Counted from the stretch's first letter, positions 46,669 to 58,309 are shown. The stretch: 64,000 nucleotides of DNA from Maratus speciosus (GCA_963932465.1 OZ010798.1:14926981-14990980), one strand, 5' to 3'. The notes: generated by a model from the letters alone, not told the origin. Numbers and translations: made by a program.

Positions 46669-47392
46669 CAGGGTCGGCGAACTTATGGCACGTGTGCCAG
46701 TTTTGGCACGCGAAATAATAATTGTGGCACGGTGTCTCTTGTGGCTCTAAATCAAAACACAGTGAGATTACACAATTTGAGAAATTAGATGAGCTGATTT
46801 TGTCTAAATTCGATTAAATGGAAATTGAAAATTTGAATTGCGGCATAGTAAATTCCAATCTAATTCCACAGGTCTAAGAATTTAAGACAATATTCGAAAA
46901 CTACCAAAAAGGAAAAGACTTAGAAATTGCCGAATATAAAATTATGCCAGTTTAGAATTTATTTCAGAGATGATTGAAAAAAGTGGCTTTTGATATTGTA
47001 AGAGTTTTTACGCTTACCCGTGGCTTTGAGTCTTATTTTCGCAAATGAATAACAATAAAAAAATACAATAGAAAGCATTTGTCAGATAACACCGGTTCAT
47101 TTTGCATTCTGTTAAAATTAACCTGATTTTAAGATGCAGCAAAGTAAATCGCATTATTTTTTTTATATTTTTCTAAAATATATTTGTTTTTATAATTATT
47201 ATAGTGTATTATCTACATTCTACATGTATGGTCCTCATATTTTTAAATCTTAATTAAAAAAAAAAATGTTAATAATTTCAGTTTATTATGTTTTCTTCTA
47301 AACAATTTGTTTTTTAGTTGGCACGTCATGGCCATGTAAAATTATTTTTGTTCAATTTTGGCCCGTGGAAACAAAAAGGTTCGCCAACCCTG
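46669..47392. mobile_element. hAT-like non-autonomous element
   Basis: Ends CAGGGTCGGCGAACTTATGGCACG and, read inward from the right, CAGGGTTGGCGAACCTTTTTG. Flanking octamers CTGCAGGG and CTATAGGG agree at six of eight positions, an aged 8-bp duplication. GGCACG words recur near both ends. 724 bp; no transposase frame recognised. Confidence 0.75.
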
Positions 47393-47395
47393 CTA

Positions 47396-47525
47396 TAGGG
47401 GATACTGGGGAAGGTTGACTATGGGGGAGGCTTGACCCATCCTTTAGTTTTCATATTTAAGTGGCAACCAAAGCTATTGAAATGCTTAAACAATAGTCTT
47501 TGTTTCATGCAGGTAATTGAAACAA
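47396..47525 (+). mobile_element. TAGGGGAGA-family fragment E6
   Basis: TATAGGGGATACTGGGGAAGG followed by GGGGGAGGCTTGACCC, then about 90 bp matching 56405-56530 (TTTTCATATTTAA, GGCAACCAAAGCTA, CAGTCTTTGTTTCAT). The rest of the element is absent; the 285-bp repeat follows directly. Confidence 0.65.
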
Positions 47526-47842
47526 GTGCCAAAAACTTGCTTCTATTTTTAGAAAGAGGTCAGAGGAAAAACCGGACTCCGGTGTGTTAATTGTTATTGA
47601 TAAGATTTCCGGATTCCGTGATTCCGGGATAGATGCGGGACATGTCGCATTTTTATAAGACTCCTGTAACTAATTTCCTCTATAGCTCTATCTCAAGAAC
47701 TAAGGCACGAATTTTTATCAAACTTCAAATTCCGATATACTTTGATATGAATTGGTGGTAAATTGATGTAATTTTTTGTACTATTTAAATGATTTAATTG
47801 ACGTGATTTATATAGAAGAAAGATTTGTGATGGCCACAACAT

Positions 47843-48440
47843 ACTAGTTTGGTTCACGGCACACTAAAAATATCAGCAATTATTTGCGGCACACCTGAAT
47901 ATAAAAAATTTAAAAGTTGTACGATACAAAAAAATTATTTATTTACAAAATGTATTCAATGGGAGGACACAGCGTGTTTTCTTAAACAAATTAAATAAAT
48001 ACGAGGTTCTAAAGTCGCAAGACAAGTTTACATTTCGTCGTCAAATTTTAAAAGTCTTACTCGCTTTTTGGACTTTATTTCTGTCAATGCTGAAAATCCA
48101 AATTCATAGAACCATGAAGACGCAACGGGCAGAGGAATTTTAATAGCTTTCAAGCTGATTGTGGGGACATGTTTCTGACCGAAAACCAAAACTCATCCAA
48201 ATGTTTCCCTAAGATTCTTGAAAGGTAAAACTCATCGTTTTTCAAAACAATGAGCTGTTCTTTTTTTGTTCTCAAATTTGGTGTCTAGAAAATAACAAAT
48301 GGGTTCGTTAATCCTTCATATTCGTCAACTGAAAGCGAAGGGAAATCCAAACTAATGTTCGGACAAGAAAGTTTTGCTTGCTTCGTTACTATAAGCTTTT
48401 TGATACCACTAATTTGTAACTTTAAATTTATCTTTATTAA
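47843..48440 (-). mobile_element. hAT transposon remnant, 3' part
   Basis: On the minus strand the transposase tail is followed by GGTGTGCCGC ... TTAGTGTGCCGTGAACC near 47850-47915, the double GTGTGCCGC motif typical of the 3' ends of ZBED-type hAT elements. No 5' end is visible; to the right (higher coordinates) the sequence becomes unassigned. Confidence 0.6.
47956..48400 (-). pseudogene. hAT transposase C-terminus (ZBED/SCAND3-like), decayed
   Basis: Minus-strand frames give, in order, SVDEYEGLTNPFV, EQLIVLKNDEFYL and LDEFWFSVRN in one frame, then a shift to IPLPVASSWFYEFGFSALTE, IKSKKRVRLL, a stop, LEPRI and SSH before the stop at 47956-47958. This follows the hAT dimerisation-domain pattern I know as 'L-FWxS---YP-LS-KAIKILLPFATTYLCE-GFSALT-IK-K-R-RL ... 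EPRI ... PSH'. At least one frameshift and two in-frame stops are present. The catalytic N-terminal part is missing. Not detectable as a long open frame. Confidence 0.7.
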
Positions 48441-48526
48441 TTGTCAGATATTTTTTGATTGTATAAGGCAAATATTTTAGTACGGAAAAAGTGGTGTTTT
48501 GGCCCTATTTTTAATTTATGGTGTCG

Positions 48527-48558
<32 letters not shown>

Positions 48559-49210
48559 AGTTATGGGGTTAAGCACATGATAAATAGAAAATGTCGTATC
48601 CTTGATACGACACCATACATTTTAAATTATTTCTCAAAAAACCTCGCACATTTAACAATCCCTCGGGACACACTGGTACACTGGTATACAGAATTAAGAT
48701 GCAATTTTATTCAAAACTATATTATATATATCATAATTTTACTATATAACTATAACTATATATATCATAATATAGGTATACACATAACTTATATATATCA
48801 TAATTTTTCTGTTTTATGATTTCCATGAGAAAATTTATAAATATTTAATTAATTTGACGAATTAAAAAAATGAAATATTACATTATATTGGAGATATAAA
48901 GGACGTGGTGAATATATAACGTCCTATAAGTGTGAAAAAATGTATTGAAGCATGATAAAAACTCGATTATGGAAATATTGGCGTATTTTAACATTATTGC
49001 TCCAATGATGAATGGAAATAAGTTCATTTATAGATGTATTATTTTGCATCTGTTATATAAATTTATACATTTTTATATTGAGTTTTCATTTGATTGATGT
49101 GTTCAACACTTCGACTGGTTTTTTTTTCTTTTTTAGGTTGTATGTTGTAAGCTAAATTTTGAAATTTTCAAAACAAACAATTTTTTAAAACAAACAATTT
49201 TCCAAAACAA
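48441..49210. other. Unassigned AT-rich sequence
   Basis: Holds an A-run at about 48530-48557 and short ATATAT tracts near 48720-48800. The 106-codon open run beginning at 48499 is built on these and is not taken as a gene. Confidence 0.45.
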
Positions 49211-49212
49211 AC

Positions 49213-49252
49213 ATTCTTAAAATTCCGGGCAACGCCGGGTTACTTTAGCTAG
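49213..49252 (+). mobile_element. Helitron 3' end
   Basis: CCGGGCAACGCCGGG hairpin (49225-49239) followed by TTACTTTAGCTAG and then T. A hairpin about ten bases before CTAG-T is the typical Helitron terminus. No TC start was found nearby, so the left extent is unknown. Confidence 0.65.
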
Positions 49253-49279
49253 TAAATTTTTAAATTAACTTGCATTTTT

Positions 49280-49870
49280 TAAAGACTTGATTCAAGAAAA
49301 CAGGCGACAAACTTAAAACAGAAAATAATCATTAACACACTTCCACCGTTCTTAAGAGGAACTTCAAGAAGTTATCCATCATCCCTGACAATACGGACAA
49401 AAATATAAAATCCCTTCATATCAGGGTCATTTTCAAAGGCATTGGCGAGTCTGAAAGTTGAGAAGAAATTAAAGATTGAAAAATCATGCGTCAAGCATAG
49501 ATTATGGATCACTTTCCATCACATCTAGAATGCTGTAACAGTCTAAATAACTAATTTAAACAAGACGGAAATTGTACGTCAAACATGGGAAATGCGATGT
49601 GTTCCTACTATAATTAGTTTTACAAATAATCAGATCTTGGTGCAACAGCTGTTGCACTATTATGCAAAAAGGCATGAATACAAAATTTATGATTATTCTA
49701 TAGATTCAATTCAGTCATATGGTAAAAATAGGACTCCATCTTAAATCGGACATCATCAGCATGGCAAACTAGAATCATGACCCATCATGGGGTATCACTG
49801 AATGCATTACTTATGATAGGATTGAATAGATTGAAGAAAACTTTGTGTAATTCGTAGAATAATCTACTTC
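49280..49870 (+). repeat. Part of the ~1-kb array unit plus its 'GTGCAACAGCTGTTGCAC' module
   Basis: GATTCAAGAAAACAGGCGAC ... CATTGGCGAGTCTGAAAG (49290-49460) matches the 53-64 kb units. 49570-49790 matches about 59650-59810 and 62805-63000 and contains GTGCAACAGCTGTTGCAC, a perfect 18-bp palindrome here (49641-49658). Confidence 0.7.
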
Positions 49871-50150
49871 TTCCCAGACGAGCGATAAATGCGTCAATGT
49901 GGCAACCTTGGTATTTTCTTATGGTAACCCTAAGGTTTCACTTGAGAGAGCGTCATGGAGCGGCTGGTGGTTTAAACGCCTCGTTTTGTAAACTACTCTC
50001 TAATTGGACGCTTATTTTATGTAAAAATATTCTTATTGGACAAATGAGGAGAATCAGGGGACTATTTGAATTTTTTTGGAAATACGTTATTATTGCTGGT
50101 ACTGCCGCGTTGTATTTCGCTGTGAACAGTGCTATCTGTTGCAGTCGCGT

Positions 50151-50690
50151 GATTTTTATTATTCGTTTTCTAATCTCGTATATTTTGAAACAAGTACGAA
50201 TGCTTGAAAGTTGAGAATCAATATTCGATCGGTTATTTTTCTCTTATTTTTACCTGTATTTTTGAGCGTTGATTGAATTACGTATGAAAGAGAGGATGAT
50301 TGTTTCAAGATATGAATAACTATAAATGATAGATTGAGTGATGTTTTTGAATGACATCCTAGGGTACAAGGTAAAATTATGAATTAAAAAAAACGGGGGT
50401 TCAGGGGGCTCCGCCCCCTGATTAAAAAAACAACAACATTGTTTTGCTCCCCTTACTGTTAACAAACGTTCTTTTTTTTAATAATTTGGATAAGTGAAAA
50501 TTTTGTTTTTTTTGGTATTTTTGATAAAATGTATTCCTTTAAATAATGTATTTTGAAACAATTTGAAATTTTATGTGCATTTGTTTATTTTCACTTAAAA
50601 ATACAGGTAAAAATAACCGATCGAATATTTATTTTCACCTTTCAAGTTTCAAAATATACGAGAAGAGAAAACAAATAATAATTTTGCGTA
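50151..50690. repeat. Inverted repeat with G/C hairpin centre
   Basis: TCTCGTATATTTTGAAAC and ATATTCGATCGGTTATTTTT...TTTTTACCTGTATTTTT on the left (50174-50264) are mirrored at 50596-50663, and weaker pairing continues outward to about 50151 and 50690. Inside lies TCAGGGGGC-TCC-GCCCCCTGA (50401-50421), a perfect 9-bp stem. Probably a decayed MITE; no clear target duplication. Confidence 0.7.
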
Positions 50691-50730
50691 CTGTCTCCAG
50701 ATGTTGCAGCTCCGGGAGATAGTACGCAAA
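50683..50730. repeat. Hairpin TTTGCGTACTGTCTCC / GGGAGATAGTACGCAAA
   Basis: A ~15-bp stem with one mismatch closes a loop containing ATGTTGCAGCTCC. It sits at the outer edge of the inverted repeat to its left. Confidence 0.65.
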
Positions 50731-51528
50731 AACGCGCCAAGAAGTAGAGTATTCTCCGGTCGCACCAAAACTTTTATTAAAATCTTTTTAAGTTTGATTC
50801 TATTTTCATAAAATTTGAAATGACTTGTCAAAATTCTGCAATTATTCATAAAATTTCAAACCATTCGATTAGGTAGATTTTGCGCTGTTATAAGTTATAG
50901 ACAGAAAGACAGACGGACCGGACGACGACTATAAGTGCTACGCCGTATTTATGTAGTTACGAACACACCAATTTCTGCAATTACCATCAATAGCGAAATA
51001 GATATCCGATTTTTGGGTGTGAGTGTGCGCAGTCATGCATGGGATCTAGAGGATTATTATATATATCACGAATTAAAAATTTAAAAGTTAGTTCATTAAA
51101 ACGGATAACACAATTGAAAATTCTGATTTTCAATTGTGTTATCCATCAGCTATTGCCGTCAATAAAATTGTGATCTTCTCGTGCATCTCTGTACATTATC
51201 TACGGAATTCATACACACCAAGCAAAATGCTAAAAATTAGTTAAATAAAAAAAAAAAAAAAAAAAAAACCGCAATATACGAATACTGAAAATGCACTTCC
51301 CACAATTATTGTTCATAGGCATCATCGCAGTCAAATTCTTTTGTGTATCCCTGTAAATGAACGGTAAATCATATCCACACCAGATTCTACAATAAGACCT
51401 TATAGTACACCTCGGAGATATATATAAATTTCGTTTAAAATAGTGCAATATAAAAATACACCATAAACGATTTTTCCTTACAATGTAACGGAATTCTTTT
51501 CAGTGTCCCTGTAAATAAACCTTAAATG

Positions 51529-53154
51529 CAGGGTTGGCAGGTTTTTGACACGTGTCAGTTTTTGACGGTTTAAACTGCAGTTTAAACTGTCATGTCAAAA
51601 ACCTCAAATACTACAGTGATCTGTAAAATTTCACATTAAATGTCACACATTAGATCTAATATTTAAAATTCACTATTACTGTAATTGTGTATAATTAGTA
51701 TATAGTATTAGTAATAATTACAGGGTTAGCAGGTTTTTGACATGTGTCAGTTTATGTCGGGTTTTTAAACCATAGTTTAAACAGTCATGTCAAAAACCTC
51801 AAATACTAAATTGATCTGTAGAAATTCAAATTAAATGTCACACATGACAACATTACATGTAATATTTTAAATTCACTCTTACTGTATATCAGTAATTAGT
51901 ACATAGTAAAGTATTATTGTTAAGTACAATTTTTTAACAGGGTAATTTTTTTATTTAAATTTTTTTTTGTAAAATTGTGTTTTTCTAAAAAGTAGACATT
52001 AAGCTCACCTGAGCTGAACATTTTTTCTCTTACTTAAAATCGTTTTAATTTTTCTTACTTTTGAGAGCTTAAAGCAATAGCTAGCTTTTTTAATGGGGAA
52101 AAAAAACTTACAAAAGTGCAAATTTTTTTGTATATATATATGACAAGATAATGTGCATCAATGTTATTCTAGTCTAGGCAATAACCATTCCATTCAAAAT
52201 TGAAATTGGATTATTAATTTTAAACATTTACAAAATAAGAGAGGTAATAAAAAAAAAAAAGCTTAAAGTCAATCTTTTTAAAACATGCTTTCTTTCAATA
52301 TATAAAAATGTTTTCGATTTTAAAACTGAACAAAATTGGCTCGGTCATCTAAAAGAAAATTCCTTTAAGCCCATATTGAAAAAGTGCATAATAGAAGGGA
52401 TCAAATCATGAAACCATACCATTGTTTGGCTTATACTTTGCATCCCAACCATCAGGAGCAAAGGTTGACTGCTGTATCAGTTGATTCAGCTCGCGCTTGA
52501 GCTACAGAGAGAATTTATGGATGCTTACCCATACTGATTGTGTATGAAGCTAAAGAATCCCCTTTCCCGTCTTCTTATTTCAGTGCTATAGGGAGGACTC
52601 CATTGCTTTGTGGAAAGGTATCATTAAATGCAACACCTTTTTGAGCCTGCTCCAAAACTTGCTCATCTAGCAATGCTTTTGCTATCAAGTCCTACTAGCT
52701 CAGCATCAATTAAGAGACAGACTATTTTCTAACGCTTCATACACTCTAAACTCAAAAAATTTTTTAGGTGTAAATAAATCTCCTGAACACGTGGTGTGCT
52801 GCAGCATGCTGCGGGGTAAAATTGATCCGGATTATTTAATTGTACAAAATTATTTTCTTCTGGTTGAAAAATCCCCCAAAAAATATTTTATTGCAAATAA
52901 TATATTTTTAAAATTATTAAATTTCAATAAAAGATCACATAAATCATTGACTTATTTAATGTTTACCTATTATTAAAATGTTTTAGTGTGTTACATGTAT
53001 TTGGCAGTTTTCAACGGTTTAAACCAGTTTATGACAGTTTTCGACGGTTTAAACCAGTTTATGACAGTTTAAACCAGTTTTTGACGGTTGTCATGTCAAA
53101 AACCAGTTTTTGACGACAAAAAAAAAAGTTTTTGATGTCAAAAACCCAACCCTG
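51529..53154 (+). mobile_element. hAT transposon with exact 8-bp target duplication
   Basis: Flanked by CTTAAATG at 51521-51528 and 53155-53162. Ends CAGGGTTGGCAGGTTTTTGACA and, inverted, TGTCAAAAACCCAACCCTG. The first ~190 bp are duplicated in tandem (51529-51700 and about 51722-51890), so a second internal copy of the end exists. The right subterminal region repeats CAGTTTNNGACGGTTTAAAC several times. It split a DR-B copy. It encodes a decayed transposase C-terminus. Confidence 0.92.
52408..52850 (+). pseudogene. hAT transposase C-terminal region, decayed
   Basis: Plus-strand frames give KPYHCLAYTLHPNHQ, then AKESPFPSSYFS, and after a frame change LLLSSPTSSASIKRQTIFS, a NFLGVNKSPEHVV segment and LRGKIDPDY. 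This is the hAT dimerisation pattern 'LL-LP-SSASVER-FS-FG--H-K-RNRL-xEKA-KLV ... LRGK-DPDY'; in this copy ERxFS reads KRQTIFS and RNRL is lost. At least two stops and one frameshift are present. The catalytic D and N-terminal BED region are not recognisable upstream. Confidence 0.75.
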
Positions 53155-54861
53155 CTTAAATGCTATACATTTCATTTTCAATACCGACCGTGCCATAACA
53201 ATACCCATTAAGTTACACAAATTTTAAAGTAATCTGACAATGTTGACGAGAGTTAGGGCACAGATGTCCGACAGACGGACAGATAGACAAACTGATTTCA
53301 CAAACATAACAAATAATTTGGACAGTGTTAAAAAATGAAAATTTATTTTTCATAAGATAAATACTATTTAAAGAAAATACAAATCCGTTTTTTTTAAATT
53401 AATTTAACACACAAAGTTTTATAAAGCTGTAAAATTAAAATAATAATCTACAAGTAGACAATATCTTACGTTTTCTCCTCTATTCAAATTATAATTAGTT
53501 AGGTTATAATTTTCAAAATTAACTTGTATTTTTTAACGATTTGATTCAAGAAAACAGGCGGCAAACTAAAATGAAACTAATCATTAACACTTTTCTATTT
53601 TTACAAACTTCGAGAAGTTATCCCCCATTCTTGACAAAAGGGACAAAAAGATAAAAATCTTGTCTACTCGAGGTAATTTAAAAGGCATTGGCGAACCTGA
53701 AAGTAATGCGCTGAGAGAAGAAGAAAAAAAAAGATAATTACTCTCATAAGGTAGGTAATCATTCAGCGACGTGTAACCTTTAGTTCCTTGAAAACTGATA
53801 TTTATGTGAAAAGGTAGTACTTTATGATAATTATTGAAACTGATAGTAAAGATCTACATACAATATTATACATTTTATTATGAAACGAATTAAATAGAAT
53901 ATATTAGTTGTTACCATTTTTATAATAATTGTTAAATTATTATTTTTTAAATCTTTTAATAATAAATCTAATTATGTACAGAATAAAAGTACAAATTTTA
54001 TAAATTAACTATTCAATTTATCTCATGTATACTGTTAAAAAATATTTAAAAATGTTAAACAAAAAAAATTCCGTCATATTTAGTGGTAATTTTTTTGGAA
54101 ATATTCACATATATATAAGAAATAATTACATATAAATATAATTACATTTTGTTTGAAAAGCACATATAATCTTTTTAAATACGTTAAGAAAAAATTTTTA
54201 TAGTGCAAAATAAAGTGGGCAACAATTCAATGTAAAGTTAATTAACAAGATTATTTGTACGCATAGTTAAAATACAATTAAAAAATAAATAAAATTACGT
54301 AAAATCCACTCGTGTAAACAAAAGAAAAAGGATATATAAATAATTTTTAATCCTTTTTTACATTTATTGTGAAGGACTTAAAAAAAGATTTAGCATATTA
54401 ATAACAAAAATATTACAAATAAATAAGTAAAAATCAGTTTTTACAAATTAATTTAGCCCCTAAATAAAGTTTTTTAACAATGTAAAATTAAAATAACAAT
54501 GTACAAGTAAACGATATATTACGTTGTCTCCTGTATTGAACCTATAATTAGTTAGATAATAATTTTCAAAATTAACTTGCATTTTTTAAAGATTTGATTC
54601 AAGAAAACAGGCAGTAAACTGAAATAGAAAGTAATCATTAACACTTTTCCATCGCTAGAATTTTCAAGAAGTTATTCATCATCCATGACAAAGGGACAAA
54701 AAGATGAAAATCTTGTTGAGTCGGAGTAATTTAGAAGAAAATTGGCGAATCTGCAAGTAACTGGCTAAGGGGAGAAAATAAAAGATAGTAATTACTCTAA
54801 AAAGATATAGGTAATGATTTAGAGGCGTGTAACCTTTAGTTCGTTGAAAACTGATATTTAT

Positions 54862-56018
54862 GGGGACCGTGAATCATTTGGGAAAAAACGTATGCAGATG
54901 CGATGAATTTTTTGCAAAGTTACTATTGTTTTAATTTTGTACACAAACAAATTTTTGGCCCTTTAAGGGAACCAGGTAAGCGAAATTTAGAGAAAAAAAT
55001 CGATTTTTACTTTTTTATATGATTAAATAATTTAAACTTTTATCTTTCCAACGATGTGTCACACATGTTTATATATATATATATATAAAGATGTGTTGGA
55101 ATTATTCATTCTTTCTAAGAGTACTTCACAGCTTAATGGCCATTTAAATCTTTAATTGAGTTTTTCTCAAAACTTGGATTTTTCATGTATGTGTTCCTTC
55201 TTTTCAATATCAACTTAAGAACTCAGATTTTTTTTTAATACTTATATTATGTTATATTGTATATTTTAACACGAGCATTTGATGATTTGCTGAGAATTAT
55301 TTATTTTAAGCAGTGAAATCTTACCAAAAATGCTAATTTAAAAACGACTCTCAATAAATAATTAATAATTAATTTTGAGTTTCACTTAGAAAGAAAATGG
55401 ACTGTTAAAATACGTATAAAGCACGTTATTCTAACTATTCTAAAAAGTCTAGACCTCTATCTTTCACCATTTCTGAGAAAAAGGTACATAAAGTTGGTGA
55501 ATTTAACATGGCGAAGATTAAATCTTTCCCCTTAAATCCGGTCCCCTTAATGTACTTTAAATCTTTTTTCTCAAAACTGATTTTTGAAAGTTTTTAGACA
55601 TTTGAAATGCTCCACGCGTCTAAATTTTTTATCAAAATTCATGATATTGATATGGAAAAATCTTGATATTGCTTACAAAGAAATTACGTATGAATTAATC
55701 GTGATGAAAATTGATGTGGGATTCAGAGAAAAGTCTCTTAAAAATTAACTATTTAAGGGATTTAAAAAATCGATACACAGATTTGTTTGTAATAGAGTTT
55801 TAAGTGATTAAAACGTAAAATTGAGAAAATATCTCAAAAATTAAGACGCATGGAGAATTTAAAAATTTAATTTTTTTTTATCTTAAAATTATAAGAAGAT
55901 TGTGAATTTCTTTTAAAGTGTTCTATAGACTTATGGTGAAATGTGGATATTCACAAAATTTCATATCTCCATGATGAAAATTTAAAAAAATTTTAATAAC
56001 TTTTACCGTCCCCTTATA
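54862..56018. mobile_element. GGGGACNGT-ended TTAA-family element
   Basis: GGGGACCGTGAAT at the left and TTTTACCGTCCCCTTATAA at the right. It interrupts the array unit between GATATTTATG and CGAAGAGCGATTAC, which are contiguous at about 59392 and 62533. The right part matches 941-1290 in reverse. Another TTAA element is nested inside. Confidence 0.65.
54963..55550. mobile_element. Nested TTAA MITE, GGGAACCAGG ends
   Basis: TTAAGGGAACCAGGTAAG at the left and ATCCGGTCCCCTTAA at the right. 588 bp, no coding. A short ATATAT tract is near 55072. It is the inner of two nested TTAA-type insertions. Confidence 0.7.
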
Positions 56019-56375
56019 AGTTAAAGTAATCGCGAAGAGCGATTACTTTATGATAATGAATTAAATGAAAATGTTATTAAAGATCTATATATAATGTTAT
56101 ATATTTTATTATAAGACGAATCAAATGGAATAATATTAGTTGTAACCATTTTTATAATTGTTAAATTAATTTTTTAAAGTATTCTAATAATAAAACAGAA
56201 ATGTATAAAATAAAAATACGAATTTATAAATCAACTATTTTAATTCATGTCATGTATAAAGGAAAAAAATATTTTAAACGGTTAAATAAAGAATTTTATA
56301 TTCAGTTTATTCACGAACTTTTTAAAAGATTCATTACAATTATAATTGCATTTTATTTACAATACATAATATATA

Positions 56376-57880
56376 TAGGAGAGACTAGGGGGGGGGGGGT
56401 GACCATACGGGAGCCTTGACCCACCCATCAGTTTTCATATTTAAAGGAATTTCTGAGTTTTATCAATAGGTGTCAACCAAAGCTACTGGAATGGTCAAAC
56501 AACAGTCTTTGTTTCATACAGATAATCGAAATAGATGTGGAAAAAATCAGTTGTGAGGCGTTTTCAACCTAAAAGTTGTGATTTTTAGAAATATTTTGTA
56601 AGCATTTTTCAGATAAAATATATCATAGAAATTTAAGTATGTAGGTTTTAAGTAATGCAGAAATATCGAGCTTTAATTACAGGCATAAAGATTGTACAGT
56701 AAGTTAGGTTTAACATAACAATGTGCTATTCTTTAGAAAAGTGTGGGGAGGCTTTACCAGTCAATGTGAGGGAGGGTTGACCAGAGGCTCAAGGCTCCCT
56801 TAATTAAGTGGTTTTGGAAATATTTTTACAAAACACTGTGCATAATGAAAGGTTAATGGTTATATATAAAAAAGAATGTAAATTTATTCTATAAAGCTAC
56901 AGTAAAATGTTGTGATGGAAAAGAAAATGTTTAAAACTGATTAAAGAAAGATGTTAAAAATTGCTATAGAACCCACTGCAAGAAAAAAATTAATGCAATA
57001 TAAATGGGAAAGTTGATAGGATTTTTTTCCATTTAAATAATACTTACAATAGGTAGATAGAAACAGTGGAAAAGACTAGAAAAGACTAGAAGGTATGAAA
57101 GCAGCAGTCTTGAACCTTTCAAGGGCAGTGGTATGTTTATGAAAGCACTTTAATTTCCAAACGCCACAATGCTATCAGAATTTTGCTAAAATCTTTTCCA
57201 TTGAATATGTATGTGAAATATAGCCTTTTCCTTATTTCCAAATAAATTTGTTCTAAATTCCGATGCCAGTCATTTATTTCAATATTTTAGTACTGAAAGT
57301 ACTTTGCTCTTGAATGGATTAAAAGATGTTAATGATAAGTTAAGTGCTCATGCTGCTGCAAAAGAACATAGCATTGATCGAAAAACTTTAGGAAGGTATG
57401 TAGACAAATTTCACCAGGGTGAATACAGTTAGATGAGGCCAAACTATGTGACAACTAGAGTTGTCATGTCGAATGTCACAAAAAGTAGGACAAGGAGACA
57501 AAAAAAAAGCGGGATAGTGGCTCCTAAATCCGGACATAATAATGCATGAAACCCAATGGAAACGGAATCTGTCTCTAACGGAATACTGTCTTAAATGTTA
57601 AAATTGTCTTTTCCCTGCTGTACAATTATACATGCTCAGACAAAATCCTGTTTAAAACAAAATTTTTCTCCTTTGACTTTCGATTGCGTTAAATCAGGTT
57701 TGTTTAAGCATCATATTTTCAAAACTATTTTTTATTAAGATTAAAGCATGTAGCATAAAGTTATTTTGCTTTTATAAAACTGATTTTATTTCTCTTCACA
57801 AATATTTCAATATAAAACAAAGTGGGTCAAGCCTCCCATATAGTGGGTCAACCCTCCCATATGTGGGGAGCCTTGACCCA
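56376..57880 (+). mobile_element. TAGGGGAGA-family element E5, right end lost
   Basis: Left end TAGGAGAGACTAGGGGGGGGG, then GGGAGCCTTGACCCA. The private motif GGGAGGNTTGACCCA recurs near 56750, 56775, 56800 and three times at 57822-57878 in both orientations. The right outer end is missing; an inverted copy of the array unit follows. It encodes a psq-type helix (57290-57432). Confidence 0.7.
57290..57432 (+). pseudogene. psq-type helix-turn-helix of a pogo-like transposase
   Basis: An open frame of about 47 codons ends at TAG (57430-57432) and reads NDKLSAHAAAKEHSIDRKTL then GRYVDKF. The pattern 'S-RAAA-xF-I-R-TL-RYV-K' is the pipsqueak-type DNA-binding helix found at the N-terminus of many pogo-type and related transposases. 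No DDE core follows, so only the DNA-binding end remains. It sits in an element of the TAGGGGAGA family, complementing the C-terminal piece in E1. Confidence 0.6.
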
Positions 57881-57884
57881 TGAT

Positions 57885-58145
57885 CTACAAGTAGTAATTA
57901 CAAGTAGTAATTATCTTTTTTTTCTTCGCTCAGCCAGTTACTTTCAGGTTCGTCAGTACCTTTTAAATTACCCCGACTCGACAAGATTTTCATATTTTTG
58001 TCCCTGTTGTCATGGATGATGGATCACTTCTTGAAGTTTCTAACGTTGGAAAAGTGTTAATGATTAGTTTCCATTTTAGTTTGTTGACGGTTTTCTTAAG
58101 TCAAATCTTTAAAAAAAAAAAAAAAAGTTAATTTTAAAATTTACA
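57885..58145 (-). repeat. Inverted copy of part of the ~1-kb unit
   Basis: Reverse complement of the unit segment from GATTTGACTTAAGAAAAC to AAAAAGATAATTACTAC. The TAGTAATTACAAG word is repeated at its left edge, next to the broken end of E5, suggesting a rearrangement there. Confidence 0.7.
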
Positions 58146-58309
58146 AGTAATATTTAGTTTTGAATAAAAATTGTATCTTAATTCTGTATACGAATATTTT
58201 TGCTAATTATTTGTAGATTGAGTTGTTGGAAATTTTATTACACGCTATTAGGAAATTTTATATTATGTATGCTATTAAGAAATTTTATATTATGTATATA
58301 TTATGTATA

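Noticed and set aside
48499..48819. 106-codon open frame
   Set aside because: Built on an A-run and ATATAT tracts, giving lysine and Tyr/Ile runs; no motif or conservation visible.
49897..50214. 105-codon open frame with hydrophobic stretches
   Set aside because: It overlaps the arm of the 50.2-kb inverted repeat, has no recognisable domain, and no sign of splicing or a promoter; kept out of the gene list although its composition is less AT-rich than usual.
50395..50430. Rho-independent terminator or bacterial contamination
   Set aside because: The hairpin is followed by A and T runs, but both flanks are eukaryotic repeats and no bacterial gene is near.
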